From Pseudoduganella umbonata (lineage in GTDB: Bacteria > Pseudomonadota > Gammaproteobacteria > Burkholderiales > Burkholderiaceae_D): 64,000 nucleotides of DNA. The position numbers were made by a program, and so were the translations under genes. Below, piece after piece: positions 26,292 through 34,301 of this stretch. The notes beneath the pieces were generated by a model. That model was given only the letters and a program-made list of their open reading frames with translations. It was not told the origin of the DNA and made no database searches. The stretch spans positions 657,313 to 721,312 of the forward strand of contig NZ_JACHXS010000003.1 of assembly GCF_014192225.1 (NCBI RefSeq), given 5' to 3'. Within the stretch, counting starts at the first letter, position 1, and every line of letters starts with the position of its first letter.

Positions 26292-27464
26292 TCATCGCTG
26301 CGGCGCTACCGCCGGCAATACTTCGAACAGCAGCAGCTGCGTGACCTGGCTTTTACTGAAATTGTCGTCGCTGGCAAACAGCAACGTGGCATGGCCGTTC
26401 GGCAGCGGCGGGCCGAAGGCAAAGCCTTCCAGGTTGTCGAGCACCGGCAGGCCGAGCGTGGTGAAATCCAGCACCAGGCGCTTGGCGGCCGGGATGACCG
26501 GGGAAGCGGCGGCGGCACCGGCCAACGCAGGCACGGCGTGGACGTCGGTGGCGCCGCGCAGGTCCGCCTCGTATAGCCGGATGTAGTTGCGGTACCGGCC
26601 GTCGTCGCCCTGCACGGCCGAGCGCTCCAGTACCAGCAGCGTGTGCGGGCCGGTGGCGACGATCTCGGAGATGCCGTTGTCGGCGAACCTGTCTTTGCCC
26701 GGGCGGGCGGGGACCGGGTCGAGCGGGTACGCGTACTGGCCCAGCACGCGGCCGCCGCGATCGAGCCGGGTGATGCGGGCCAGCGCACCGTGCTCCGGCG
26801 TCGGCACGTCGCCATCCTCGTACAGCGGCGCCTCCAGCGCCAGCCACAGGCTGGCGCCATCGGGCGCGAACGACATTCCTTCCAGGTTGCCGTTGTTGCG
26901 CACGCCGCGGTCGTGGGCCGGCGATTCGCGGAACATGGCCGGCAGCGGCAGCTCGCCGCGCGGCGCGCCGTCGGCGCCGGCCTGGCGCACGAACGGATCG
27001 ATGCCGATGCGCCCGTCGCCCTCGCTCGCAAACCAGATCGTGCCGTCGCGCGGATCGACGCGGACCGATTCGATATCGGCCACCGTGCCGCCGGCCTGCG
27101 CCTGCTGCCGCGCGGCCGGGCCGCCAGTGCCCTCCCGCTGGCGGAACCGGTGCACGTCCGACAGCGTGACGACATCGAACGAGGCCGGCGTGAAGCGCAG
27201 CGTGGCGCGGTAATAGCGGGCCGGATCGGCGGCCGAACGGTCGTCGCTGGCGAAGACCCATTCGCCGGTCCTGGCATCGTAATCGACGCCGGACAGGCCG
27301 CCGACGACCGTGCCCCGGAACGGCATCTTCGACGGCAGGCGCTGCTCGCCGATGAACCGCAGCGCCGCCACCTGCTGCCCGGCCGGCGGCACCGCCACCG
27401 CCGCGCATCCGGCCAGCATGCCGGCCAGGCCCAGCACCGCTCCCCGCATCGCCAGACTTCTCAT
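26292..27464 (-). CDS. Phytase-like esterase family lipoprotein
   Basis: A 390-residue secreted lipoprotein with signal peptide and lipobox (MLAGCA, Cys near residue 20). The body matches the 'esterase-like activity of phytase' family, a beta-propeller with FRGTVVGGLSGVDYD at the front, WVFASDDRS, GTIWFASEGDGRIG and NLEGMSFAPDGASLWLALE. Function in the family is poorly known (phosphoesterase activity has been proposed). It is a single gene, transcribed toward the PAS kinase; the intervening 65 bp shows nothing special. Confidence 0.82.
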   Translation of the reverse strand: MRSLAMRGAVLGLAGMLAGCAAVAVPPAGQQVAALRFIGEQRLPSKMPFRGTVVGGLSGVDYDARTGEWVFASDDRSAADPARYYRATLRFTPASFDVVTLSDVHRFRQREGTGGPAARQQAQAGGTVADIESVRVDPRDGTIWFASEGDGRIGIDPFVRQAGADGAPRGELPLPAMFRESPAHDRGVRNNGNLEGMSFAPDGASLWLALEAPLYEDGDVPTPEHGALARITRLDRGGRVLGQYAYPLDPVPARPGKDRFADNGISEIVATGPHTLLVLERSAVQGDDGRYRNYIRLYEADLRGATDVHAVPALAGAAAASPVIPAAKRLVLDFTTLGLPVLDNLEGFAFGPPLPNGHATLLFASDDNFSKSQVTQLLLFEVLPAVAPQR

Positions 27465-27538
27465 GACACCCCGAATGTTCAGTCAACGCAACATTATGGC
27501 AGAGCCAGCCGACTGTGGCATTTCAACAACGGAGAAAC

Positions 27539-27576
27539 AATGGGGACAGTCCCTCCCAGGGGGACTGTCCCCATTG
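27539..27576. repeat. Hairpin with GGGGACAGTCCC arms
   Basis: An inverted repeat in which AATGGGGACAGTCCC pairs with GGGACTGTCCCCATT around a short C/G loop. A half copy (TTGTTGTAAAAAATTGGGGAC) recurs about 70 bp on. The unit is in the 272-bp gap between the phytase-like and DUF3422 genes, which holds no open gene that I can support. Confidence 0.7.
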
Positions 27577-27650
27577 TTGTAAAACGACCAGCGACCTCGT
27601 CAGCGCGTCATAGAGCGACGTTTGTTGTAAAAAATTGGGGACTGGAAGGA

Positions 27651-27700
27651 GCAATGGCATGCATGCCATTGCCGCTTGGCAGGCGCGGAGCATGCTCCGC
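27651..27700. repeat. Two adjacent perfect palindromes with GCATGC cores
   Basis: 27651-27672 is a perfect 22-bp palindrome centred on GCATGCATGC, and 27685-27700 (GCGGAGCATGCTCCGC) is a perfect 16-bp one, the latter nested in a longer GGCAG/CTGCC arm. Both lie within 86 bp of the stop of the DUF3422 gene. Confidence 0.85.
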
Positions 27701-27736
27701 GAAACCCCTGCCGCGCCCCCGGTGTTGGGAAATATT

Positions 27737-29032
27737 TCAGGCGTGGTGGCCGCCGCGGTGCAGCCGCTTGTGCATGTTGCGCAGCGTGAGCCAGACGCCG
27801 CCGGCGACCAGCGGCACGGCGATGCCGATCAGCGCGTCCGGATTCGGCACCAGGCCGAACACTTTCGCACCCTTGATCGAATAGCCGAGCAGGCCGACCA
27901 CGTAATACGAGATCGCCGCCACCGACAGCCCTTCGACCGCCTGCTGCAGCCGCAACTGCTGGGCGGCGCGGGCGTTCAGCGATTGCAGGATGGCCCGGTT
28001 CTGGGTTTCCTGCACGATGCCCACGCGGGTGCGCAGCAGGTCGTTGCTGTTGGCGATACGGCGCGCCAGCGCTTCCTGCCGGGCGGCGACGGCCTCGCAG
28101 GTGCTCATCGCGGGCGCCAGCCGCCGCTCCATGAATTCGGCGACCGTCGGCACGCCTTCGATGCGCGTTTCGCGCAGCTCGTCGATGCGCGTGTTGACCA
28201 GCTTGAAGTACGCCTTCGACGCCGCGAACCGGTAGCTGTTATCGAGCGACAGTTTTTCGAGACGCGCGGCCAGGTGCGTGATCTTCTGCAGCAGCGCCTG
28301 CTCGGTGGTGCCGTCGGAGGCCAGCAACGCCTCGGTGGCGCCGGCCAGTTCCTTCTCGACGGCGTTCAGTTCCGGCACGGCGCGCTGCGCGGCCGGCAGC
28401 GCATACAGCGCCATCATCCGGTACGTCTCGATTTCAAGCACGCGCTGCACCAGGCGCCCGGCCTGCTGTTCGCGCATGCGCACGTCGTTGACGACGAAGC
28501 GCGAGAACCCGTCGGCCTGGATCGCGAAGTCCGAGCAGACTTCGCCGCCCTGCATTACATTGCTGGCGGCCAGCGTCACGTGCTCGAACAGATCGTGGAC
28601 CGGCGCATGGTCGCCCGCCCCGCCCTTGCGCAGGATGACGTGGGCCGCCACCAGCACGCGCCCCTTCAGCGACAGCAGCCACTCCTGCGGCACGTGCTCG
28701 ATCGGCATCCGCTCGAAGTCTTCCGCTTCGTCGGTGCGCTCGGCGAATGTGTACGTGGCGAACTCGGAATGCAGTTCCCACTTCAGCCGGAAGCGGCCGA
28801 AGTCGTGGTAGAAGAAGCCGCCTTCGCGCCCCGGCGCCGTCACGCCGAAATGCGTGCACAGCGCGGCCAGCAGCTCGTGCTGGGCCTGCGCGTTATTGTT
28901 GCGGCCATGGCCGAACACGGCGATGTGCGACACGCGCTCGGGTGCGCGCAGCTTCAGGAACGGCCGCGAATGCAATTCGGCGGCGAGCGGCACGCGCTGC
29001 GGGTGATTCAGGCTCGAAAACACGAACGACAT
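27737..29032 (-). CDS. DUF3422 family protein with C-terminal membrane anchor
   Basis: A 431-residue member of an uncharacterised proteobacterial family. The first 200 residues are soluble (HPQRVPLAAELHSRPFLKLRAP and FFYHDFGRFRLKWELHSEF are the recognisable blocks). A long helical, probably coiled-coil part (about 230-370) follows, and two hydrophobic segments close the chain (ISYYVVGLLGYSIKGAKVFG and ALIGIAVPLVAGGVWLTL). It may be an inner-membrane protein with a large cytoplasmic face. The ATG overlaps the stop of the LysR gene by one base (TGATG), so the two are translationally coupled. Role unknown. Confidence 0.85.
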   Translation of the reverse strand: MSFVFSSLNHPQRVPLAAELHSRPFLKLRAPERVSHIAVFGHGRNNNAQAQHELLAALCTHFGVTAPGREGGFFYHDFGRFRLKWELHSEFATYTFAERTDEAEDFERMPIEHVPQEWLLSLKGRVLVAAHVILRKGGAGDHAPVHDLFEHVTLAASNVMQGGEVCSDFAIQADGFSRFVVNDVRMREQQAGRLVQRVLEIETYRMMALYALPAAQRAVPELNAVEKELAGATEALLASDGTTEQALLQKITHLAARLEKLSLDNSYRFAASKAYFKLVNTRIDELRETRIEGVPTVAEFMERRLAPAMSTCEAVAARQEALARRIANSNDLLRTRVGIVQETQNRAILQSLNARAAQQLRLQQAVEGLSVAAISYYVVGLLGYSIKGAKVFGLVPNPDALIGIAVPLVAGGVWLTLRNMHKRLHRGGHHA

Positions 29033-29973
29033 CAATACACCTCCTTTGCAACGCTGCGCACGGCGGTCAGCAGCAGGTTGGCACCGGGCGACAGCAGGTG
29101 GTCCTGCTGCCGGATGATGCCGAACGCATCCATCTTGAACGGCAGTTCGATCGGCAGGATCGTCAGCACGTTCAGCGACTGGTAATAGCGCGCCACGTCG
29201 ACCGGCATGACGTGCAGCGAATCGGTCTGCTGGAGCAGCGCCGTGATCAGCAGCAGCGCGGTGGTATCGACGGTGTTGGCCGGCGGCTCCAGCCCGGCGC
29301 GGCGGAACATCATGTCCACGCGGTGGCGCAGGATGCTGCCCTGCGGCGGCAGCACCCAGGGATGGCTGGCGATGTCCTTCAGCGTCAGGTTGCTGGAACT
29401 GGCCAGCGGGTGGCCGTTGCGCGCCACGGCGCACGCCGGCTCCTCGGTCAGTTCCTCGTACGACAGCCGCGAATTGGTATCGTGTTCGAGGATGCGGCCG
29501 ATCATGAAGTCGAGCGTGCCCCGCTCCAGCATGTTGACCAGCGTATTGGACGGCTCCATGTGCACGCCGATGCGCAGCAGCGGCGCCTGCTGCTTGACCT
29601 TGGCGATCGCCTGCGGCAGCAGCGACATGGCCGGCGTCATGATGACGCCGATCTCGACCTGGCCCACCAGGCCGGACTTCAGCGCCAGCACGTCGTCATG
29701 CGCCAGCGACAGGCTGGTCAGGGCCATGCGCGCATGGCGTATCATCGTCTCGCCGAACAGCGTGGGCTCCATGCCGCGCGGCAGGCGCTCGAAGAGCTTC
29801 ACGTCGAGCATCTCTTCGAGGTCCTTGATCTGCTTCGACGCTGCCGGCTGCGTCATGTGCAGCGTTTCGGCGGCACGGTGGATGTTGCGTTGTTCGTCCA
29901 GCGCGATCAGCAGCAGCAGCTGCCGCGTTTTCAGGCGCGCGCGCAGGAACCAGTTGGGATTGAGTGTATCCAT
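29032..29973 (-). CDS. LysR family regulator (GbpR-like), candidate regulator of the arabinose locus
   Basis: A 313-residue LysR regulator. The winged helix-turn-helix (about 15-75) has NIHRAAETLHMTQPAASKQIKDLE; the effector domain spans about 95-305. The N-terminus (LKTRQLLLLIALDEQRNIHRAA) resembles the GbpR type, which controls sugar-binding-protein operons in alphaproteobacteria (recalled similarity, not a search result). Being the last regulator on the same strand as the 26-kb arabinan/arabinose block, it is the best candidate for its regulator. Its own promoter must lie in the 107 bp between 29973 and 30081. It is coupled to the DUF3422 gene downstream. Confidence 0.88.
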   Translation of the reverse strand: MDTLNPNWFLRARLKTRQLLLLIALDEQRNIHRAAETLHMTQPAASKQIKDLEEMLDVKLFERLPRGMEPTLFGETMIRHARMALTSLSLAHDDVLALKSGLVGQVEIGVIMTPAMSLLPQAIAKVKQQAPLLRIGVHMEPSNTLVNMLERGTLDFMIGRILEHDTNSRLSYEELTEEPACAVARNGHPLASSSNLTLKDIASHPWVLPPQGSILRHRVDMMFRRAGLEPPANTVDTTALLLITALLQQTDSLHVMPVDVARYYQSLNVLTILPIELPFKMDAFGIIRQQDHLLSPGANLLLTAVRSVAKEVY

Positions 29974-30080
29974 CGGCGCATCATATCATTGCCGAGTTTC
30001 AATCCGGCATCGGAAAAGCCGCCAGGACCCCGCACAGCCGCGCTTTTGCAACGCACGGCTGTCGGTATCGGGGCGCGTGT

Positions 30081-31091
30081 TTACTTGCAGCTCGCCGTGG
30101 GGTTGGCGGCCGGCCCTTCGGCGGTTTGCGGGATGAACGGGATCGTACCGTCCGCGTTGTAGCGGAACTCCTCCACGGCCACCGAGCGCCGGTGCTCGCC
30201 CCCGGCCGGCAGGTCGGCATTGTGGTACACCACATACGATTTGCCGTTGAACTCCGCGAACGCATGGTGCACCGTCTTGGTCTTCCTGTTCGCGTCCATG
30301 ATCTTGCCGCGGTAGCGCCACGGTCCGGTCGCCTTGTCGCTCGTCGCGTACACGGTGTACTCGGGCCAGTCGCGCGAATACGACAGGTAGTAGATGCCCT
30401 GGCGCTTGTGCAGGTATGGCGCCTCGGTGAACTGCGGCAGTCCCTCGGTGACGATCGGCCCATCGAGTTCGGTCATGTTCGTCTTCAGCTTCGCGTACTT
30501 CAGCACCTGGTTGCCCCAGTAGATATAGGGCGTGCCGTCGTCGTCGATGAAGACGGTCGGATCGATGTCGTCCCAGCCGATGTCGGTCTGCAGGGTTTGC
30601 GCATTGGTGATCAGGGGCTTGCCGATGGCGTCGCGGAACGGTCCGAGCGGGCTGTCCGACACCGCCACGCCGATCGCCTTGGCATTCGCGGCACGTTCGG
30701 ACACGGTGGCGAAGAACCAGTACTTGCCGCCATGCTTGACGATGTCGCTGGCCCAGGCGGAATCCTTGGCCCACGCGAACGTGTCGTAGCGCAGCGCGGT
30801 ACCGTGCTCCTTCCAGTGTTTCATGTCGCAGCTCGACAGCACCAGCCACTCGTTCATCACGTAGCCCTTGTCGTCCGGCGACTCGTCGCGGCCCGCGTAC
30901 ACGTAGGCACGGCCGCCATCGACCAGCACGGCCGGATCGGCGGTGAACTTGTCCTTGACGAGGGGGTTGCCGGCCAGCGCCGACGCGGCGCACAGGGCGG
31001 CGGCGGCGGTAAAGACGGTACGCTTCAATGAGTTACGCTTGAATAAGGCACGCTTGAAGAAGGTACGCGTGAATACGTCAGGCTTGAACAA
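30081..31091 (-). CDS. Exported GH43 family glycosidase (arabinan-directed)
   Basis: A 336-residue glycoside hydrolase family 43 enzyme, five-bladed beta-propeller. The three catalytic acids are seen: Asp in FTADPAVLVDGG (about residue 53), Asp in WDDIDPTVFIDDDG and Glu in FTEAPYLHKRQG. The signal core is FTAAAALCAASALAG. The start is a TTG at 31091 with GGAG seven bases before it; the first 25 residues are an unusual basic stretch (FFKRALFKRNSLKR) produced by an imperfect tandem repeat. It shares clear similarity along its length with the next enzyme upstream (31165-32139), so they arose by duplication. Likely alpha-L-arabinofuranosidase or arabinanase of the periplasm or outside. Confidence 0.88.
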   Translation of the reverse strand: MFKPDVFTRTFFKRALFKRNSLKRTVFTAAAALCAASALAGNPLVKDKFTADPAVLVDGGRAYVYAGRDESPDDKGYVMNEWLVLSSCDMKHWKEHGTALRYDTFAWAKDSAWASDIVKHGGKYWFFATVSERAANAKAIGVAVSDSPLGPFRDAIGKPLITNAQTLQTDIGWDDIDPTVFIDDDGTPYIYWGNQVLKYAKLKTNMTELDGPIVTEGLPQFTEAPYLHKRQGIYYLSYSRDWPEYTVYATSDKATGPWRYRGKIMDANRKTKTVHHAFAEFNGKSYVVYHNADLPAGGEHRRSVAVEEFRYNADGTIPFIPQTAEGPAANPTASCK

Positions 31092-31092
31092 G
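31014..31092. repeat. Imperfect 18-bp tandem repeat encoding the signal peptide n-region
   Basis: The motif (A/G)CGCTTGAA(T/G)AAGG recurs four to five times (for example 31037, 31055 and with drift at 31070 and 31083). It gives the GH43 product its odd repeated FFKR/LFKR leader. Confidence 0.55.
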
Positions 31093-31125
31093 GGAGTCTC
31101 CAGTCCGGAATATCGTTATGGAAGT

Positions 31126-31150
31126 AAAAACGCCCCCGCTGGCGGGGGCG
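31126..31150 (-). terminator. Rho-independent terminator between the two GH43 genes
   Basis: CGCCCCCGC-CA-GCGGGGGCG stem followed, on the minus strand, by TTTTTAC. It stands 15 bp after the stop of the upstream GH43 gene and ends the ytfQ-initiated transcript before the last GH43 gene. Confidence 0.88.
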
Positions 31151-31164
31151 CAATGCTTCTTCTG

Positions 31165-32139
31165 TTACTTCTTGCAGGCCGCGGTCGGATTCGCCGCCGG
31201 GCCTTCGGTGGTCTGCGGGATGAACGGAATCGTGCCGTCCGCGTTGTACTTGAACTCTTCCACGGCCACCGAGCGGCGGAACTCGTCGCCGGTCGGCAGT
31301 TCGGCGTTGTGGTAGAAGATATACGACTTGCCGTTGAATTCGGCGAAGGCCTGGTGGATCGTCGGCGTCTTCTTGTTCTGGTCCATGATCTTGCCGCGGT
31401 AGTGCCACGGGCCCGTCACCTTCTTCGCCGTCGCGTACACGGTATGCTCCGGGAACTCGCGCGAGTACGACAGGTAGTAGATGCCGTTGCGCTTGTGGAC
31501 GTAAGGCGCTTCCGTGTAGTGCGGCAGGCTGGTGGTCTGGATGTCGCCATCCATCTCGATCATGTTCTTCTTCAGTTTCACGAACTTCAGGGTCTGGTTG
31601 CCCCAGAACAGCCACGGCGTGCCGTCATCGTCGACGAAGATGCCGGGATCGATGTCGTCCCAGGCGATATCCGTTTCCATCGTCATGTCGTTGGTGATCA
31701 GCGCCTTGCCGATGGCGTCGCGGAACGGCCCCGTGGGGCTGTCCGCCACGGCCACGCCGATGCCCTTGGCATTGGTGCTGTTGTCATGCACGGTGGCGTA
31801 GAAATAGTACTTGTTGCCGACCTTCGTGATGTCGCTGGCCCAGGCAGAGCCGCCCGACCACTTGAACACGTCGTAGCGCAGCGCGGTGCCGTGCGCGGTC
31901 CAGTTCTTCATGTCGCAGGTCGAGTACACCAGCCATTCGTTGAGCACGAAGTCCTTGTCTTGCGGCTTCGGGCGCGCTTCGTCGTGGCCCGTGTACAGGT
32001 AGACGCGGCCCTTGTCGACCAGCACCGCCGGATCGGCCGTGAACTTGTCGGAGAACAGCGGATTGCCCGCAATGGCCGGAACGACCGCGCAGGCGGCCGC
32101 CACCGCGAGCGCCAGGGCGCCGAGGCTTTGCTTCTTCAT
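31165..32139 (-). CDS. Exported GH43 family glycosidase
   Basis: A 324-residue GH43 enzyme, paralogue of its downstream neighbour. A standard signal peptide (MKKQSLGALALAVAAACAVV, cleavage near AIAG) is followed by a catalytic domain with Asp in KFTADPAVLVDKG, Asp in WDDIDPGIFVDDDG and Glu in YTEAPYVHKRNG, all intact. The end (GPAANPTAACKK) is shared with the paralogue. ATG 32139 is 11 bp after the yjfF-like permease stop, so this enzyme is the last gene of the importer operon. Substrate probably an arabinose-containing oligosaccharide; GH43 also includes beta-xylosidases and galactan enzymes. Confidence 0.9.
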   Translation of the reverse strand: MKKQSLGALALAVAAACAVVPAIAGNPLFSDKFTADPAVLVDKGRVYLYTGHDEARPKPQDKDFVLNEWLVYSTCDMKNWTAHGTALRYDVFKWSGGSAWASDITKVGNKYYFYATVHDNSTNAKGIGVAVADSPTGPFRDAIGKALITNDMTMETDIAWDDIDPGIFVDDDGTPWLFWGNQTLKFVKLKKNMIEMDGDIQTTSLPHYTEAPYVHKRNGIYYLSYSREFPEHTVYATAKKVTGPWHYRGKIMDQNKKTPTIHQAFAEFNGKSYIFYHNAELPTGDEFRRSVAVEEFKYNADGTIPFIPQTTEGPAANPTAACKK

Positions 32140-32149
32140 CTAAAACTCC

Positions 32150-33166
32150 TCAGGATTGTTGCGAGCGGGCGGACAGCAGTCGTTGCACCACGCAGAACAG
32201 GAACAGCAGGCCGCCGATGACGATCTTGGTCCACCAGGAACTCAGCGTACCGTCGAAGGCGATCAGGGTCTGGATCGTGCCGAGCACCAGCACGCCGGAC
32301 AGGGCGCCGGCCACATAGCCGTAGCCGCCGGTCAGCAGGGTACCGCCGATGACGACCGCGGCGATCGCATCGAGTTCGGTGCCCTGCGCATGCTGGCCAT
32401 AGCCGGACAGCATGTAGAACGCGAACAGCACGCCGCCCAGCGCGGCGCAGAAGCCGGAGAACGCGTACACGCCGATCTTGGTGCGCGCCACGTCCAGGCC
32501 CATCATCAGCGCCGATTGCTCGTTGCCGCCGATGGCGTAGACGCCGCGGCCGAAGGCGGTGCGGCGCGAAGCCCAGATGGCGACGGCCAGCACGACCAGC
32601 GCGATCGCGGCCGACGGCGAGATAAATCCACCGATGAAAGGAATCTGCGTCTGCGACGCCGCCACGAACAGCGGGTCCTCGATGGTGATCGATTCGATGC
32701 TGATCAGGTAGCACAGGCCACGGGCCAGGAACATGCCGGCCAGCGTGACGATGAACGGCTGCAGCTGGAAATAGTGGATCAGCGCGCCCTGGAAGGCGCC
32801 GAACACGGCGCCGAAGGCCAGCACGATGGCGATCACGGCGAGCGGATTCCAGCCGGCGTTCAGCAGCCAGGCGGCGATCATCGTCGTCAGCGCCAGCACG
32901 GAGCCCACCGACAGGTCGATGCCGCCGGCCAGGATCACGTAGCCCATGCCCACCGCGATCACCAGCAGGTGCGCGTTGTCGATCAGCAGGTTCAGCATCA
33001 CCTGCCCGGACAGGAAGCCTTCGTAGGCGCCGCCGCCGGCGGCCAGCAGCACCACCAGCAGGATCACGGTGACGAGCGACGTGAACCACGGCGCGCTCAT
33101 GATGCCCGGCGCGGATCTGTTCGCGGCCTTGTGGGCGCCCCCATTGCTCATGACAGCAGTATTCAT
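32150..33166 (-). CDS. yjfF: Furanose-type sugar ABC transporter permease, YjfF-like
   Basis: Inner-membrane permease of the ribose/galactofuranose ABC family, 338 residues with about ten membrane spans. GMGYVILAGGIDLSVGSVLAL is the diagnostic block of this permease class (near residue 75-95), and AIGGNEQSALMMGLDVARTK the coupling loop. In E. coli the importer YtfQ-YtfR-YtfT-YjfF needs two different permeases, and the same order is kept here. The ATG is followed by a hydrophilic stretch of about 25 residues before the first helix. Confidence 0.88.
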   Translation of the reverse strand: MNTAVMSNGGAHKAANRSAPGIMSAPWFTSLVTVILLVVLLAAGGGAYEGFLSGQVMLNLLIDNAHLLVIAVGMGYVILAGGIDLSVGSVLALTTMIAAWLLNAGWNPLAVIAIVLAFGAVFGAFQGALIHYFQLQPFIVTLAGMFLARGLCYLISIESITIEDPLFVAASQTQIPFIGGFISPSAAIALVVLAVAIWASRRTAFGRGVYAIGGNEQSALMMGLDVARTKIGVYAFSGFCAALGGVLFAFYMLSGYGQHAQGTELDAIAAVVIGGTLLTGGYGYVAGALSGVLVLGTIQTLIAFDGTLSSWWTKIVIGGLLFLFCVVQRLLSARSQQS

Positions 33167-33178
33167 TTGCGTACCTTC

Positions 33179-33204
33179 TTCCGAATCTTCATCCGAATCT
33201 TCAT
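33179..33204. repeat. 12-bp tandem duplication between ytfT and yjfF
   Basis: TTCCGAATCTTCATCCGAATCTTCAT: two copies of a 12-bp unit in the 37-bp gap between the two permease genes, ending at the ytfT stop. Confidence 0.6.
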
Positions 33205-34301
33205 CACTTACGGCCCTTCCACAGCTTCTGGAAACCCGTCGACTGCGACAGGCACACGATGAACACGACGATCGCCTTGACGACCATGTTGACTTCCGGC
33301 GGCACGCCCAGCGAGTAGATGGTCCACGTCAGCGTCTGGATGATCAGCGCGCCGATCATGCTGCCCACCAGGCTGAACTTGCCGCCGGCCAGCGACGTGC
33401 CGCCCAGCGTGACGGCCAGGATCGCGTCCAGTTCCAGCAGCAGGCCGGCGTTGTTCGCGTCGGCGCTCTTGATGTTCGAGCTGATCATCAGGCCGGCCAT
33501 GCCGGCGCAGGTGGAGCAGAACACGTAGGTGAAGAAGATCAGCGTGGCGGTGCGGATGCCGGCCAGCCGCGCGGCCACCGGGTTGATGCCGACCGACTGG
33601 ATGAACAGCCCCAGCGCGGTCTTCTTCAGCAGCAGGCCGACCACCAGCAGCACGGCGCCCACCACCCACAGCGAGAACGGCAGGCCCAGCAGGTAGCCGC
33701 TGCCCAGGAAGAAGAACGGTTCGTAGTACACGGTGACGATCTGGCCATCGGTGAACAGCTGGGCCAGGCCGCGGCCGGCCACCATCAGGATCAGCGTGGC
33801 GACGATCGGCTGCAGTTTCAGGCCGGCCACCAGCACGCCGTTCCAGGCGCCGCACAGGACGGCGATGCCCAGCGCCGCGGCCAGCGCCACCGGCATCGGC
33901 GTGTTCGCCACGTACTCGGGCTGGCCGTTGTTGATGACCATGGTGCCGCCGATCAGCATCGCGGCCACGGTTCCGGAGAGCGCTACCACCGCCCCCACGG
34001 AAATGTCGATGCCGCGCGTGGCGATCACCAGCGTCATGCCCAGCGCCGCCAGCATCAGCGGCGCGGCGCGGTTCAGGATGTCGATCAGCGGGCCATACAG
34101 GTGGCCATCCTTGATTTCCAGGCTCAGGAAGCCGGGAATGAAGATGATGTCCAGCACCAGCAGGGCCGCCAGCGCGAGGATCGGCTTGGCCAGCGAATGC
34201 GACAGCAGGGAGTTCCTTGCGGGCTTGGCCCCCGCTGCGGGGCCGGATGCGCCGGACGGTGCCGGCGCGGGCGCCGGCGGCGCCATGTTTGCTTGCGTCA
34301 T
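33204..34301 (-). CDS. ytfT: Furanose-type sugar ABC transporter permease, YtfT-like
   Basis: Second permease of the importer, 365 residues. A flexible Ala/Pro-rich leader (about 30 residues) comes before the first membrane helix; the class signature ALGMTLVIATRGIDISVGAVVAL is near residue 95, and GINPVAARLAGIRT is the ATPase-facing loop. The ATG at 34301 overlaps the ytfR stop as ATGA, so it is coupled to the ATPase gene. It pairs with YjfF to form the membrane channel. Confidence 0.88.
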   Translation of the reverse strand: MTQANMAPPAPAPAPSGASGPAAGAKPARNSLLSHSLAKPILALAALLVLDIIFIPGFLSLEIKDGHLYGPLIDILNRAAPLMLAALGMTLVIATRGIDISVGAVVALSGTVAAMLIGGTMVINNGQPEYVANTPMPVALAAALGIAVLCGAWNGVLVAGLKLQPIVATLILMVAGRGLAQLFTDGQIVTVYYEPFFFLGSGYLLGLPFSLWVVGAVLLVVGLLLKKTALGLFIQSVGINPVAARLAGIRTATLIFFTYVFCSTCAGMAGLMISSNIKSADANNAGLLLELDAILAVTLGGTSLAGGKFSLVGSMIGALIIQTLTWTIYSLGVPPEVNMVVKAIVVFIVCLSQSTGFQKLWKGRK

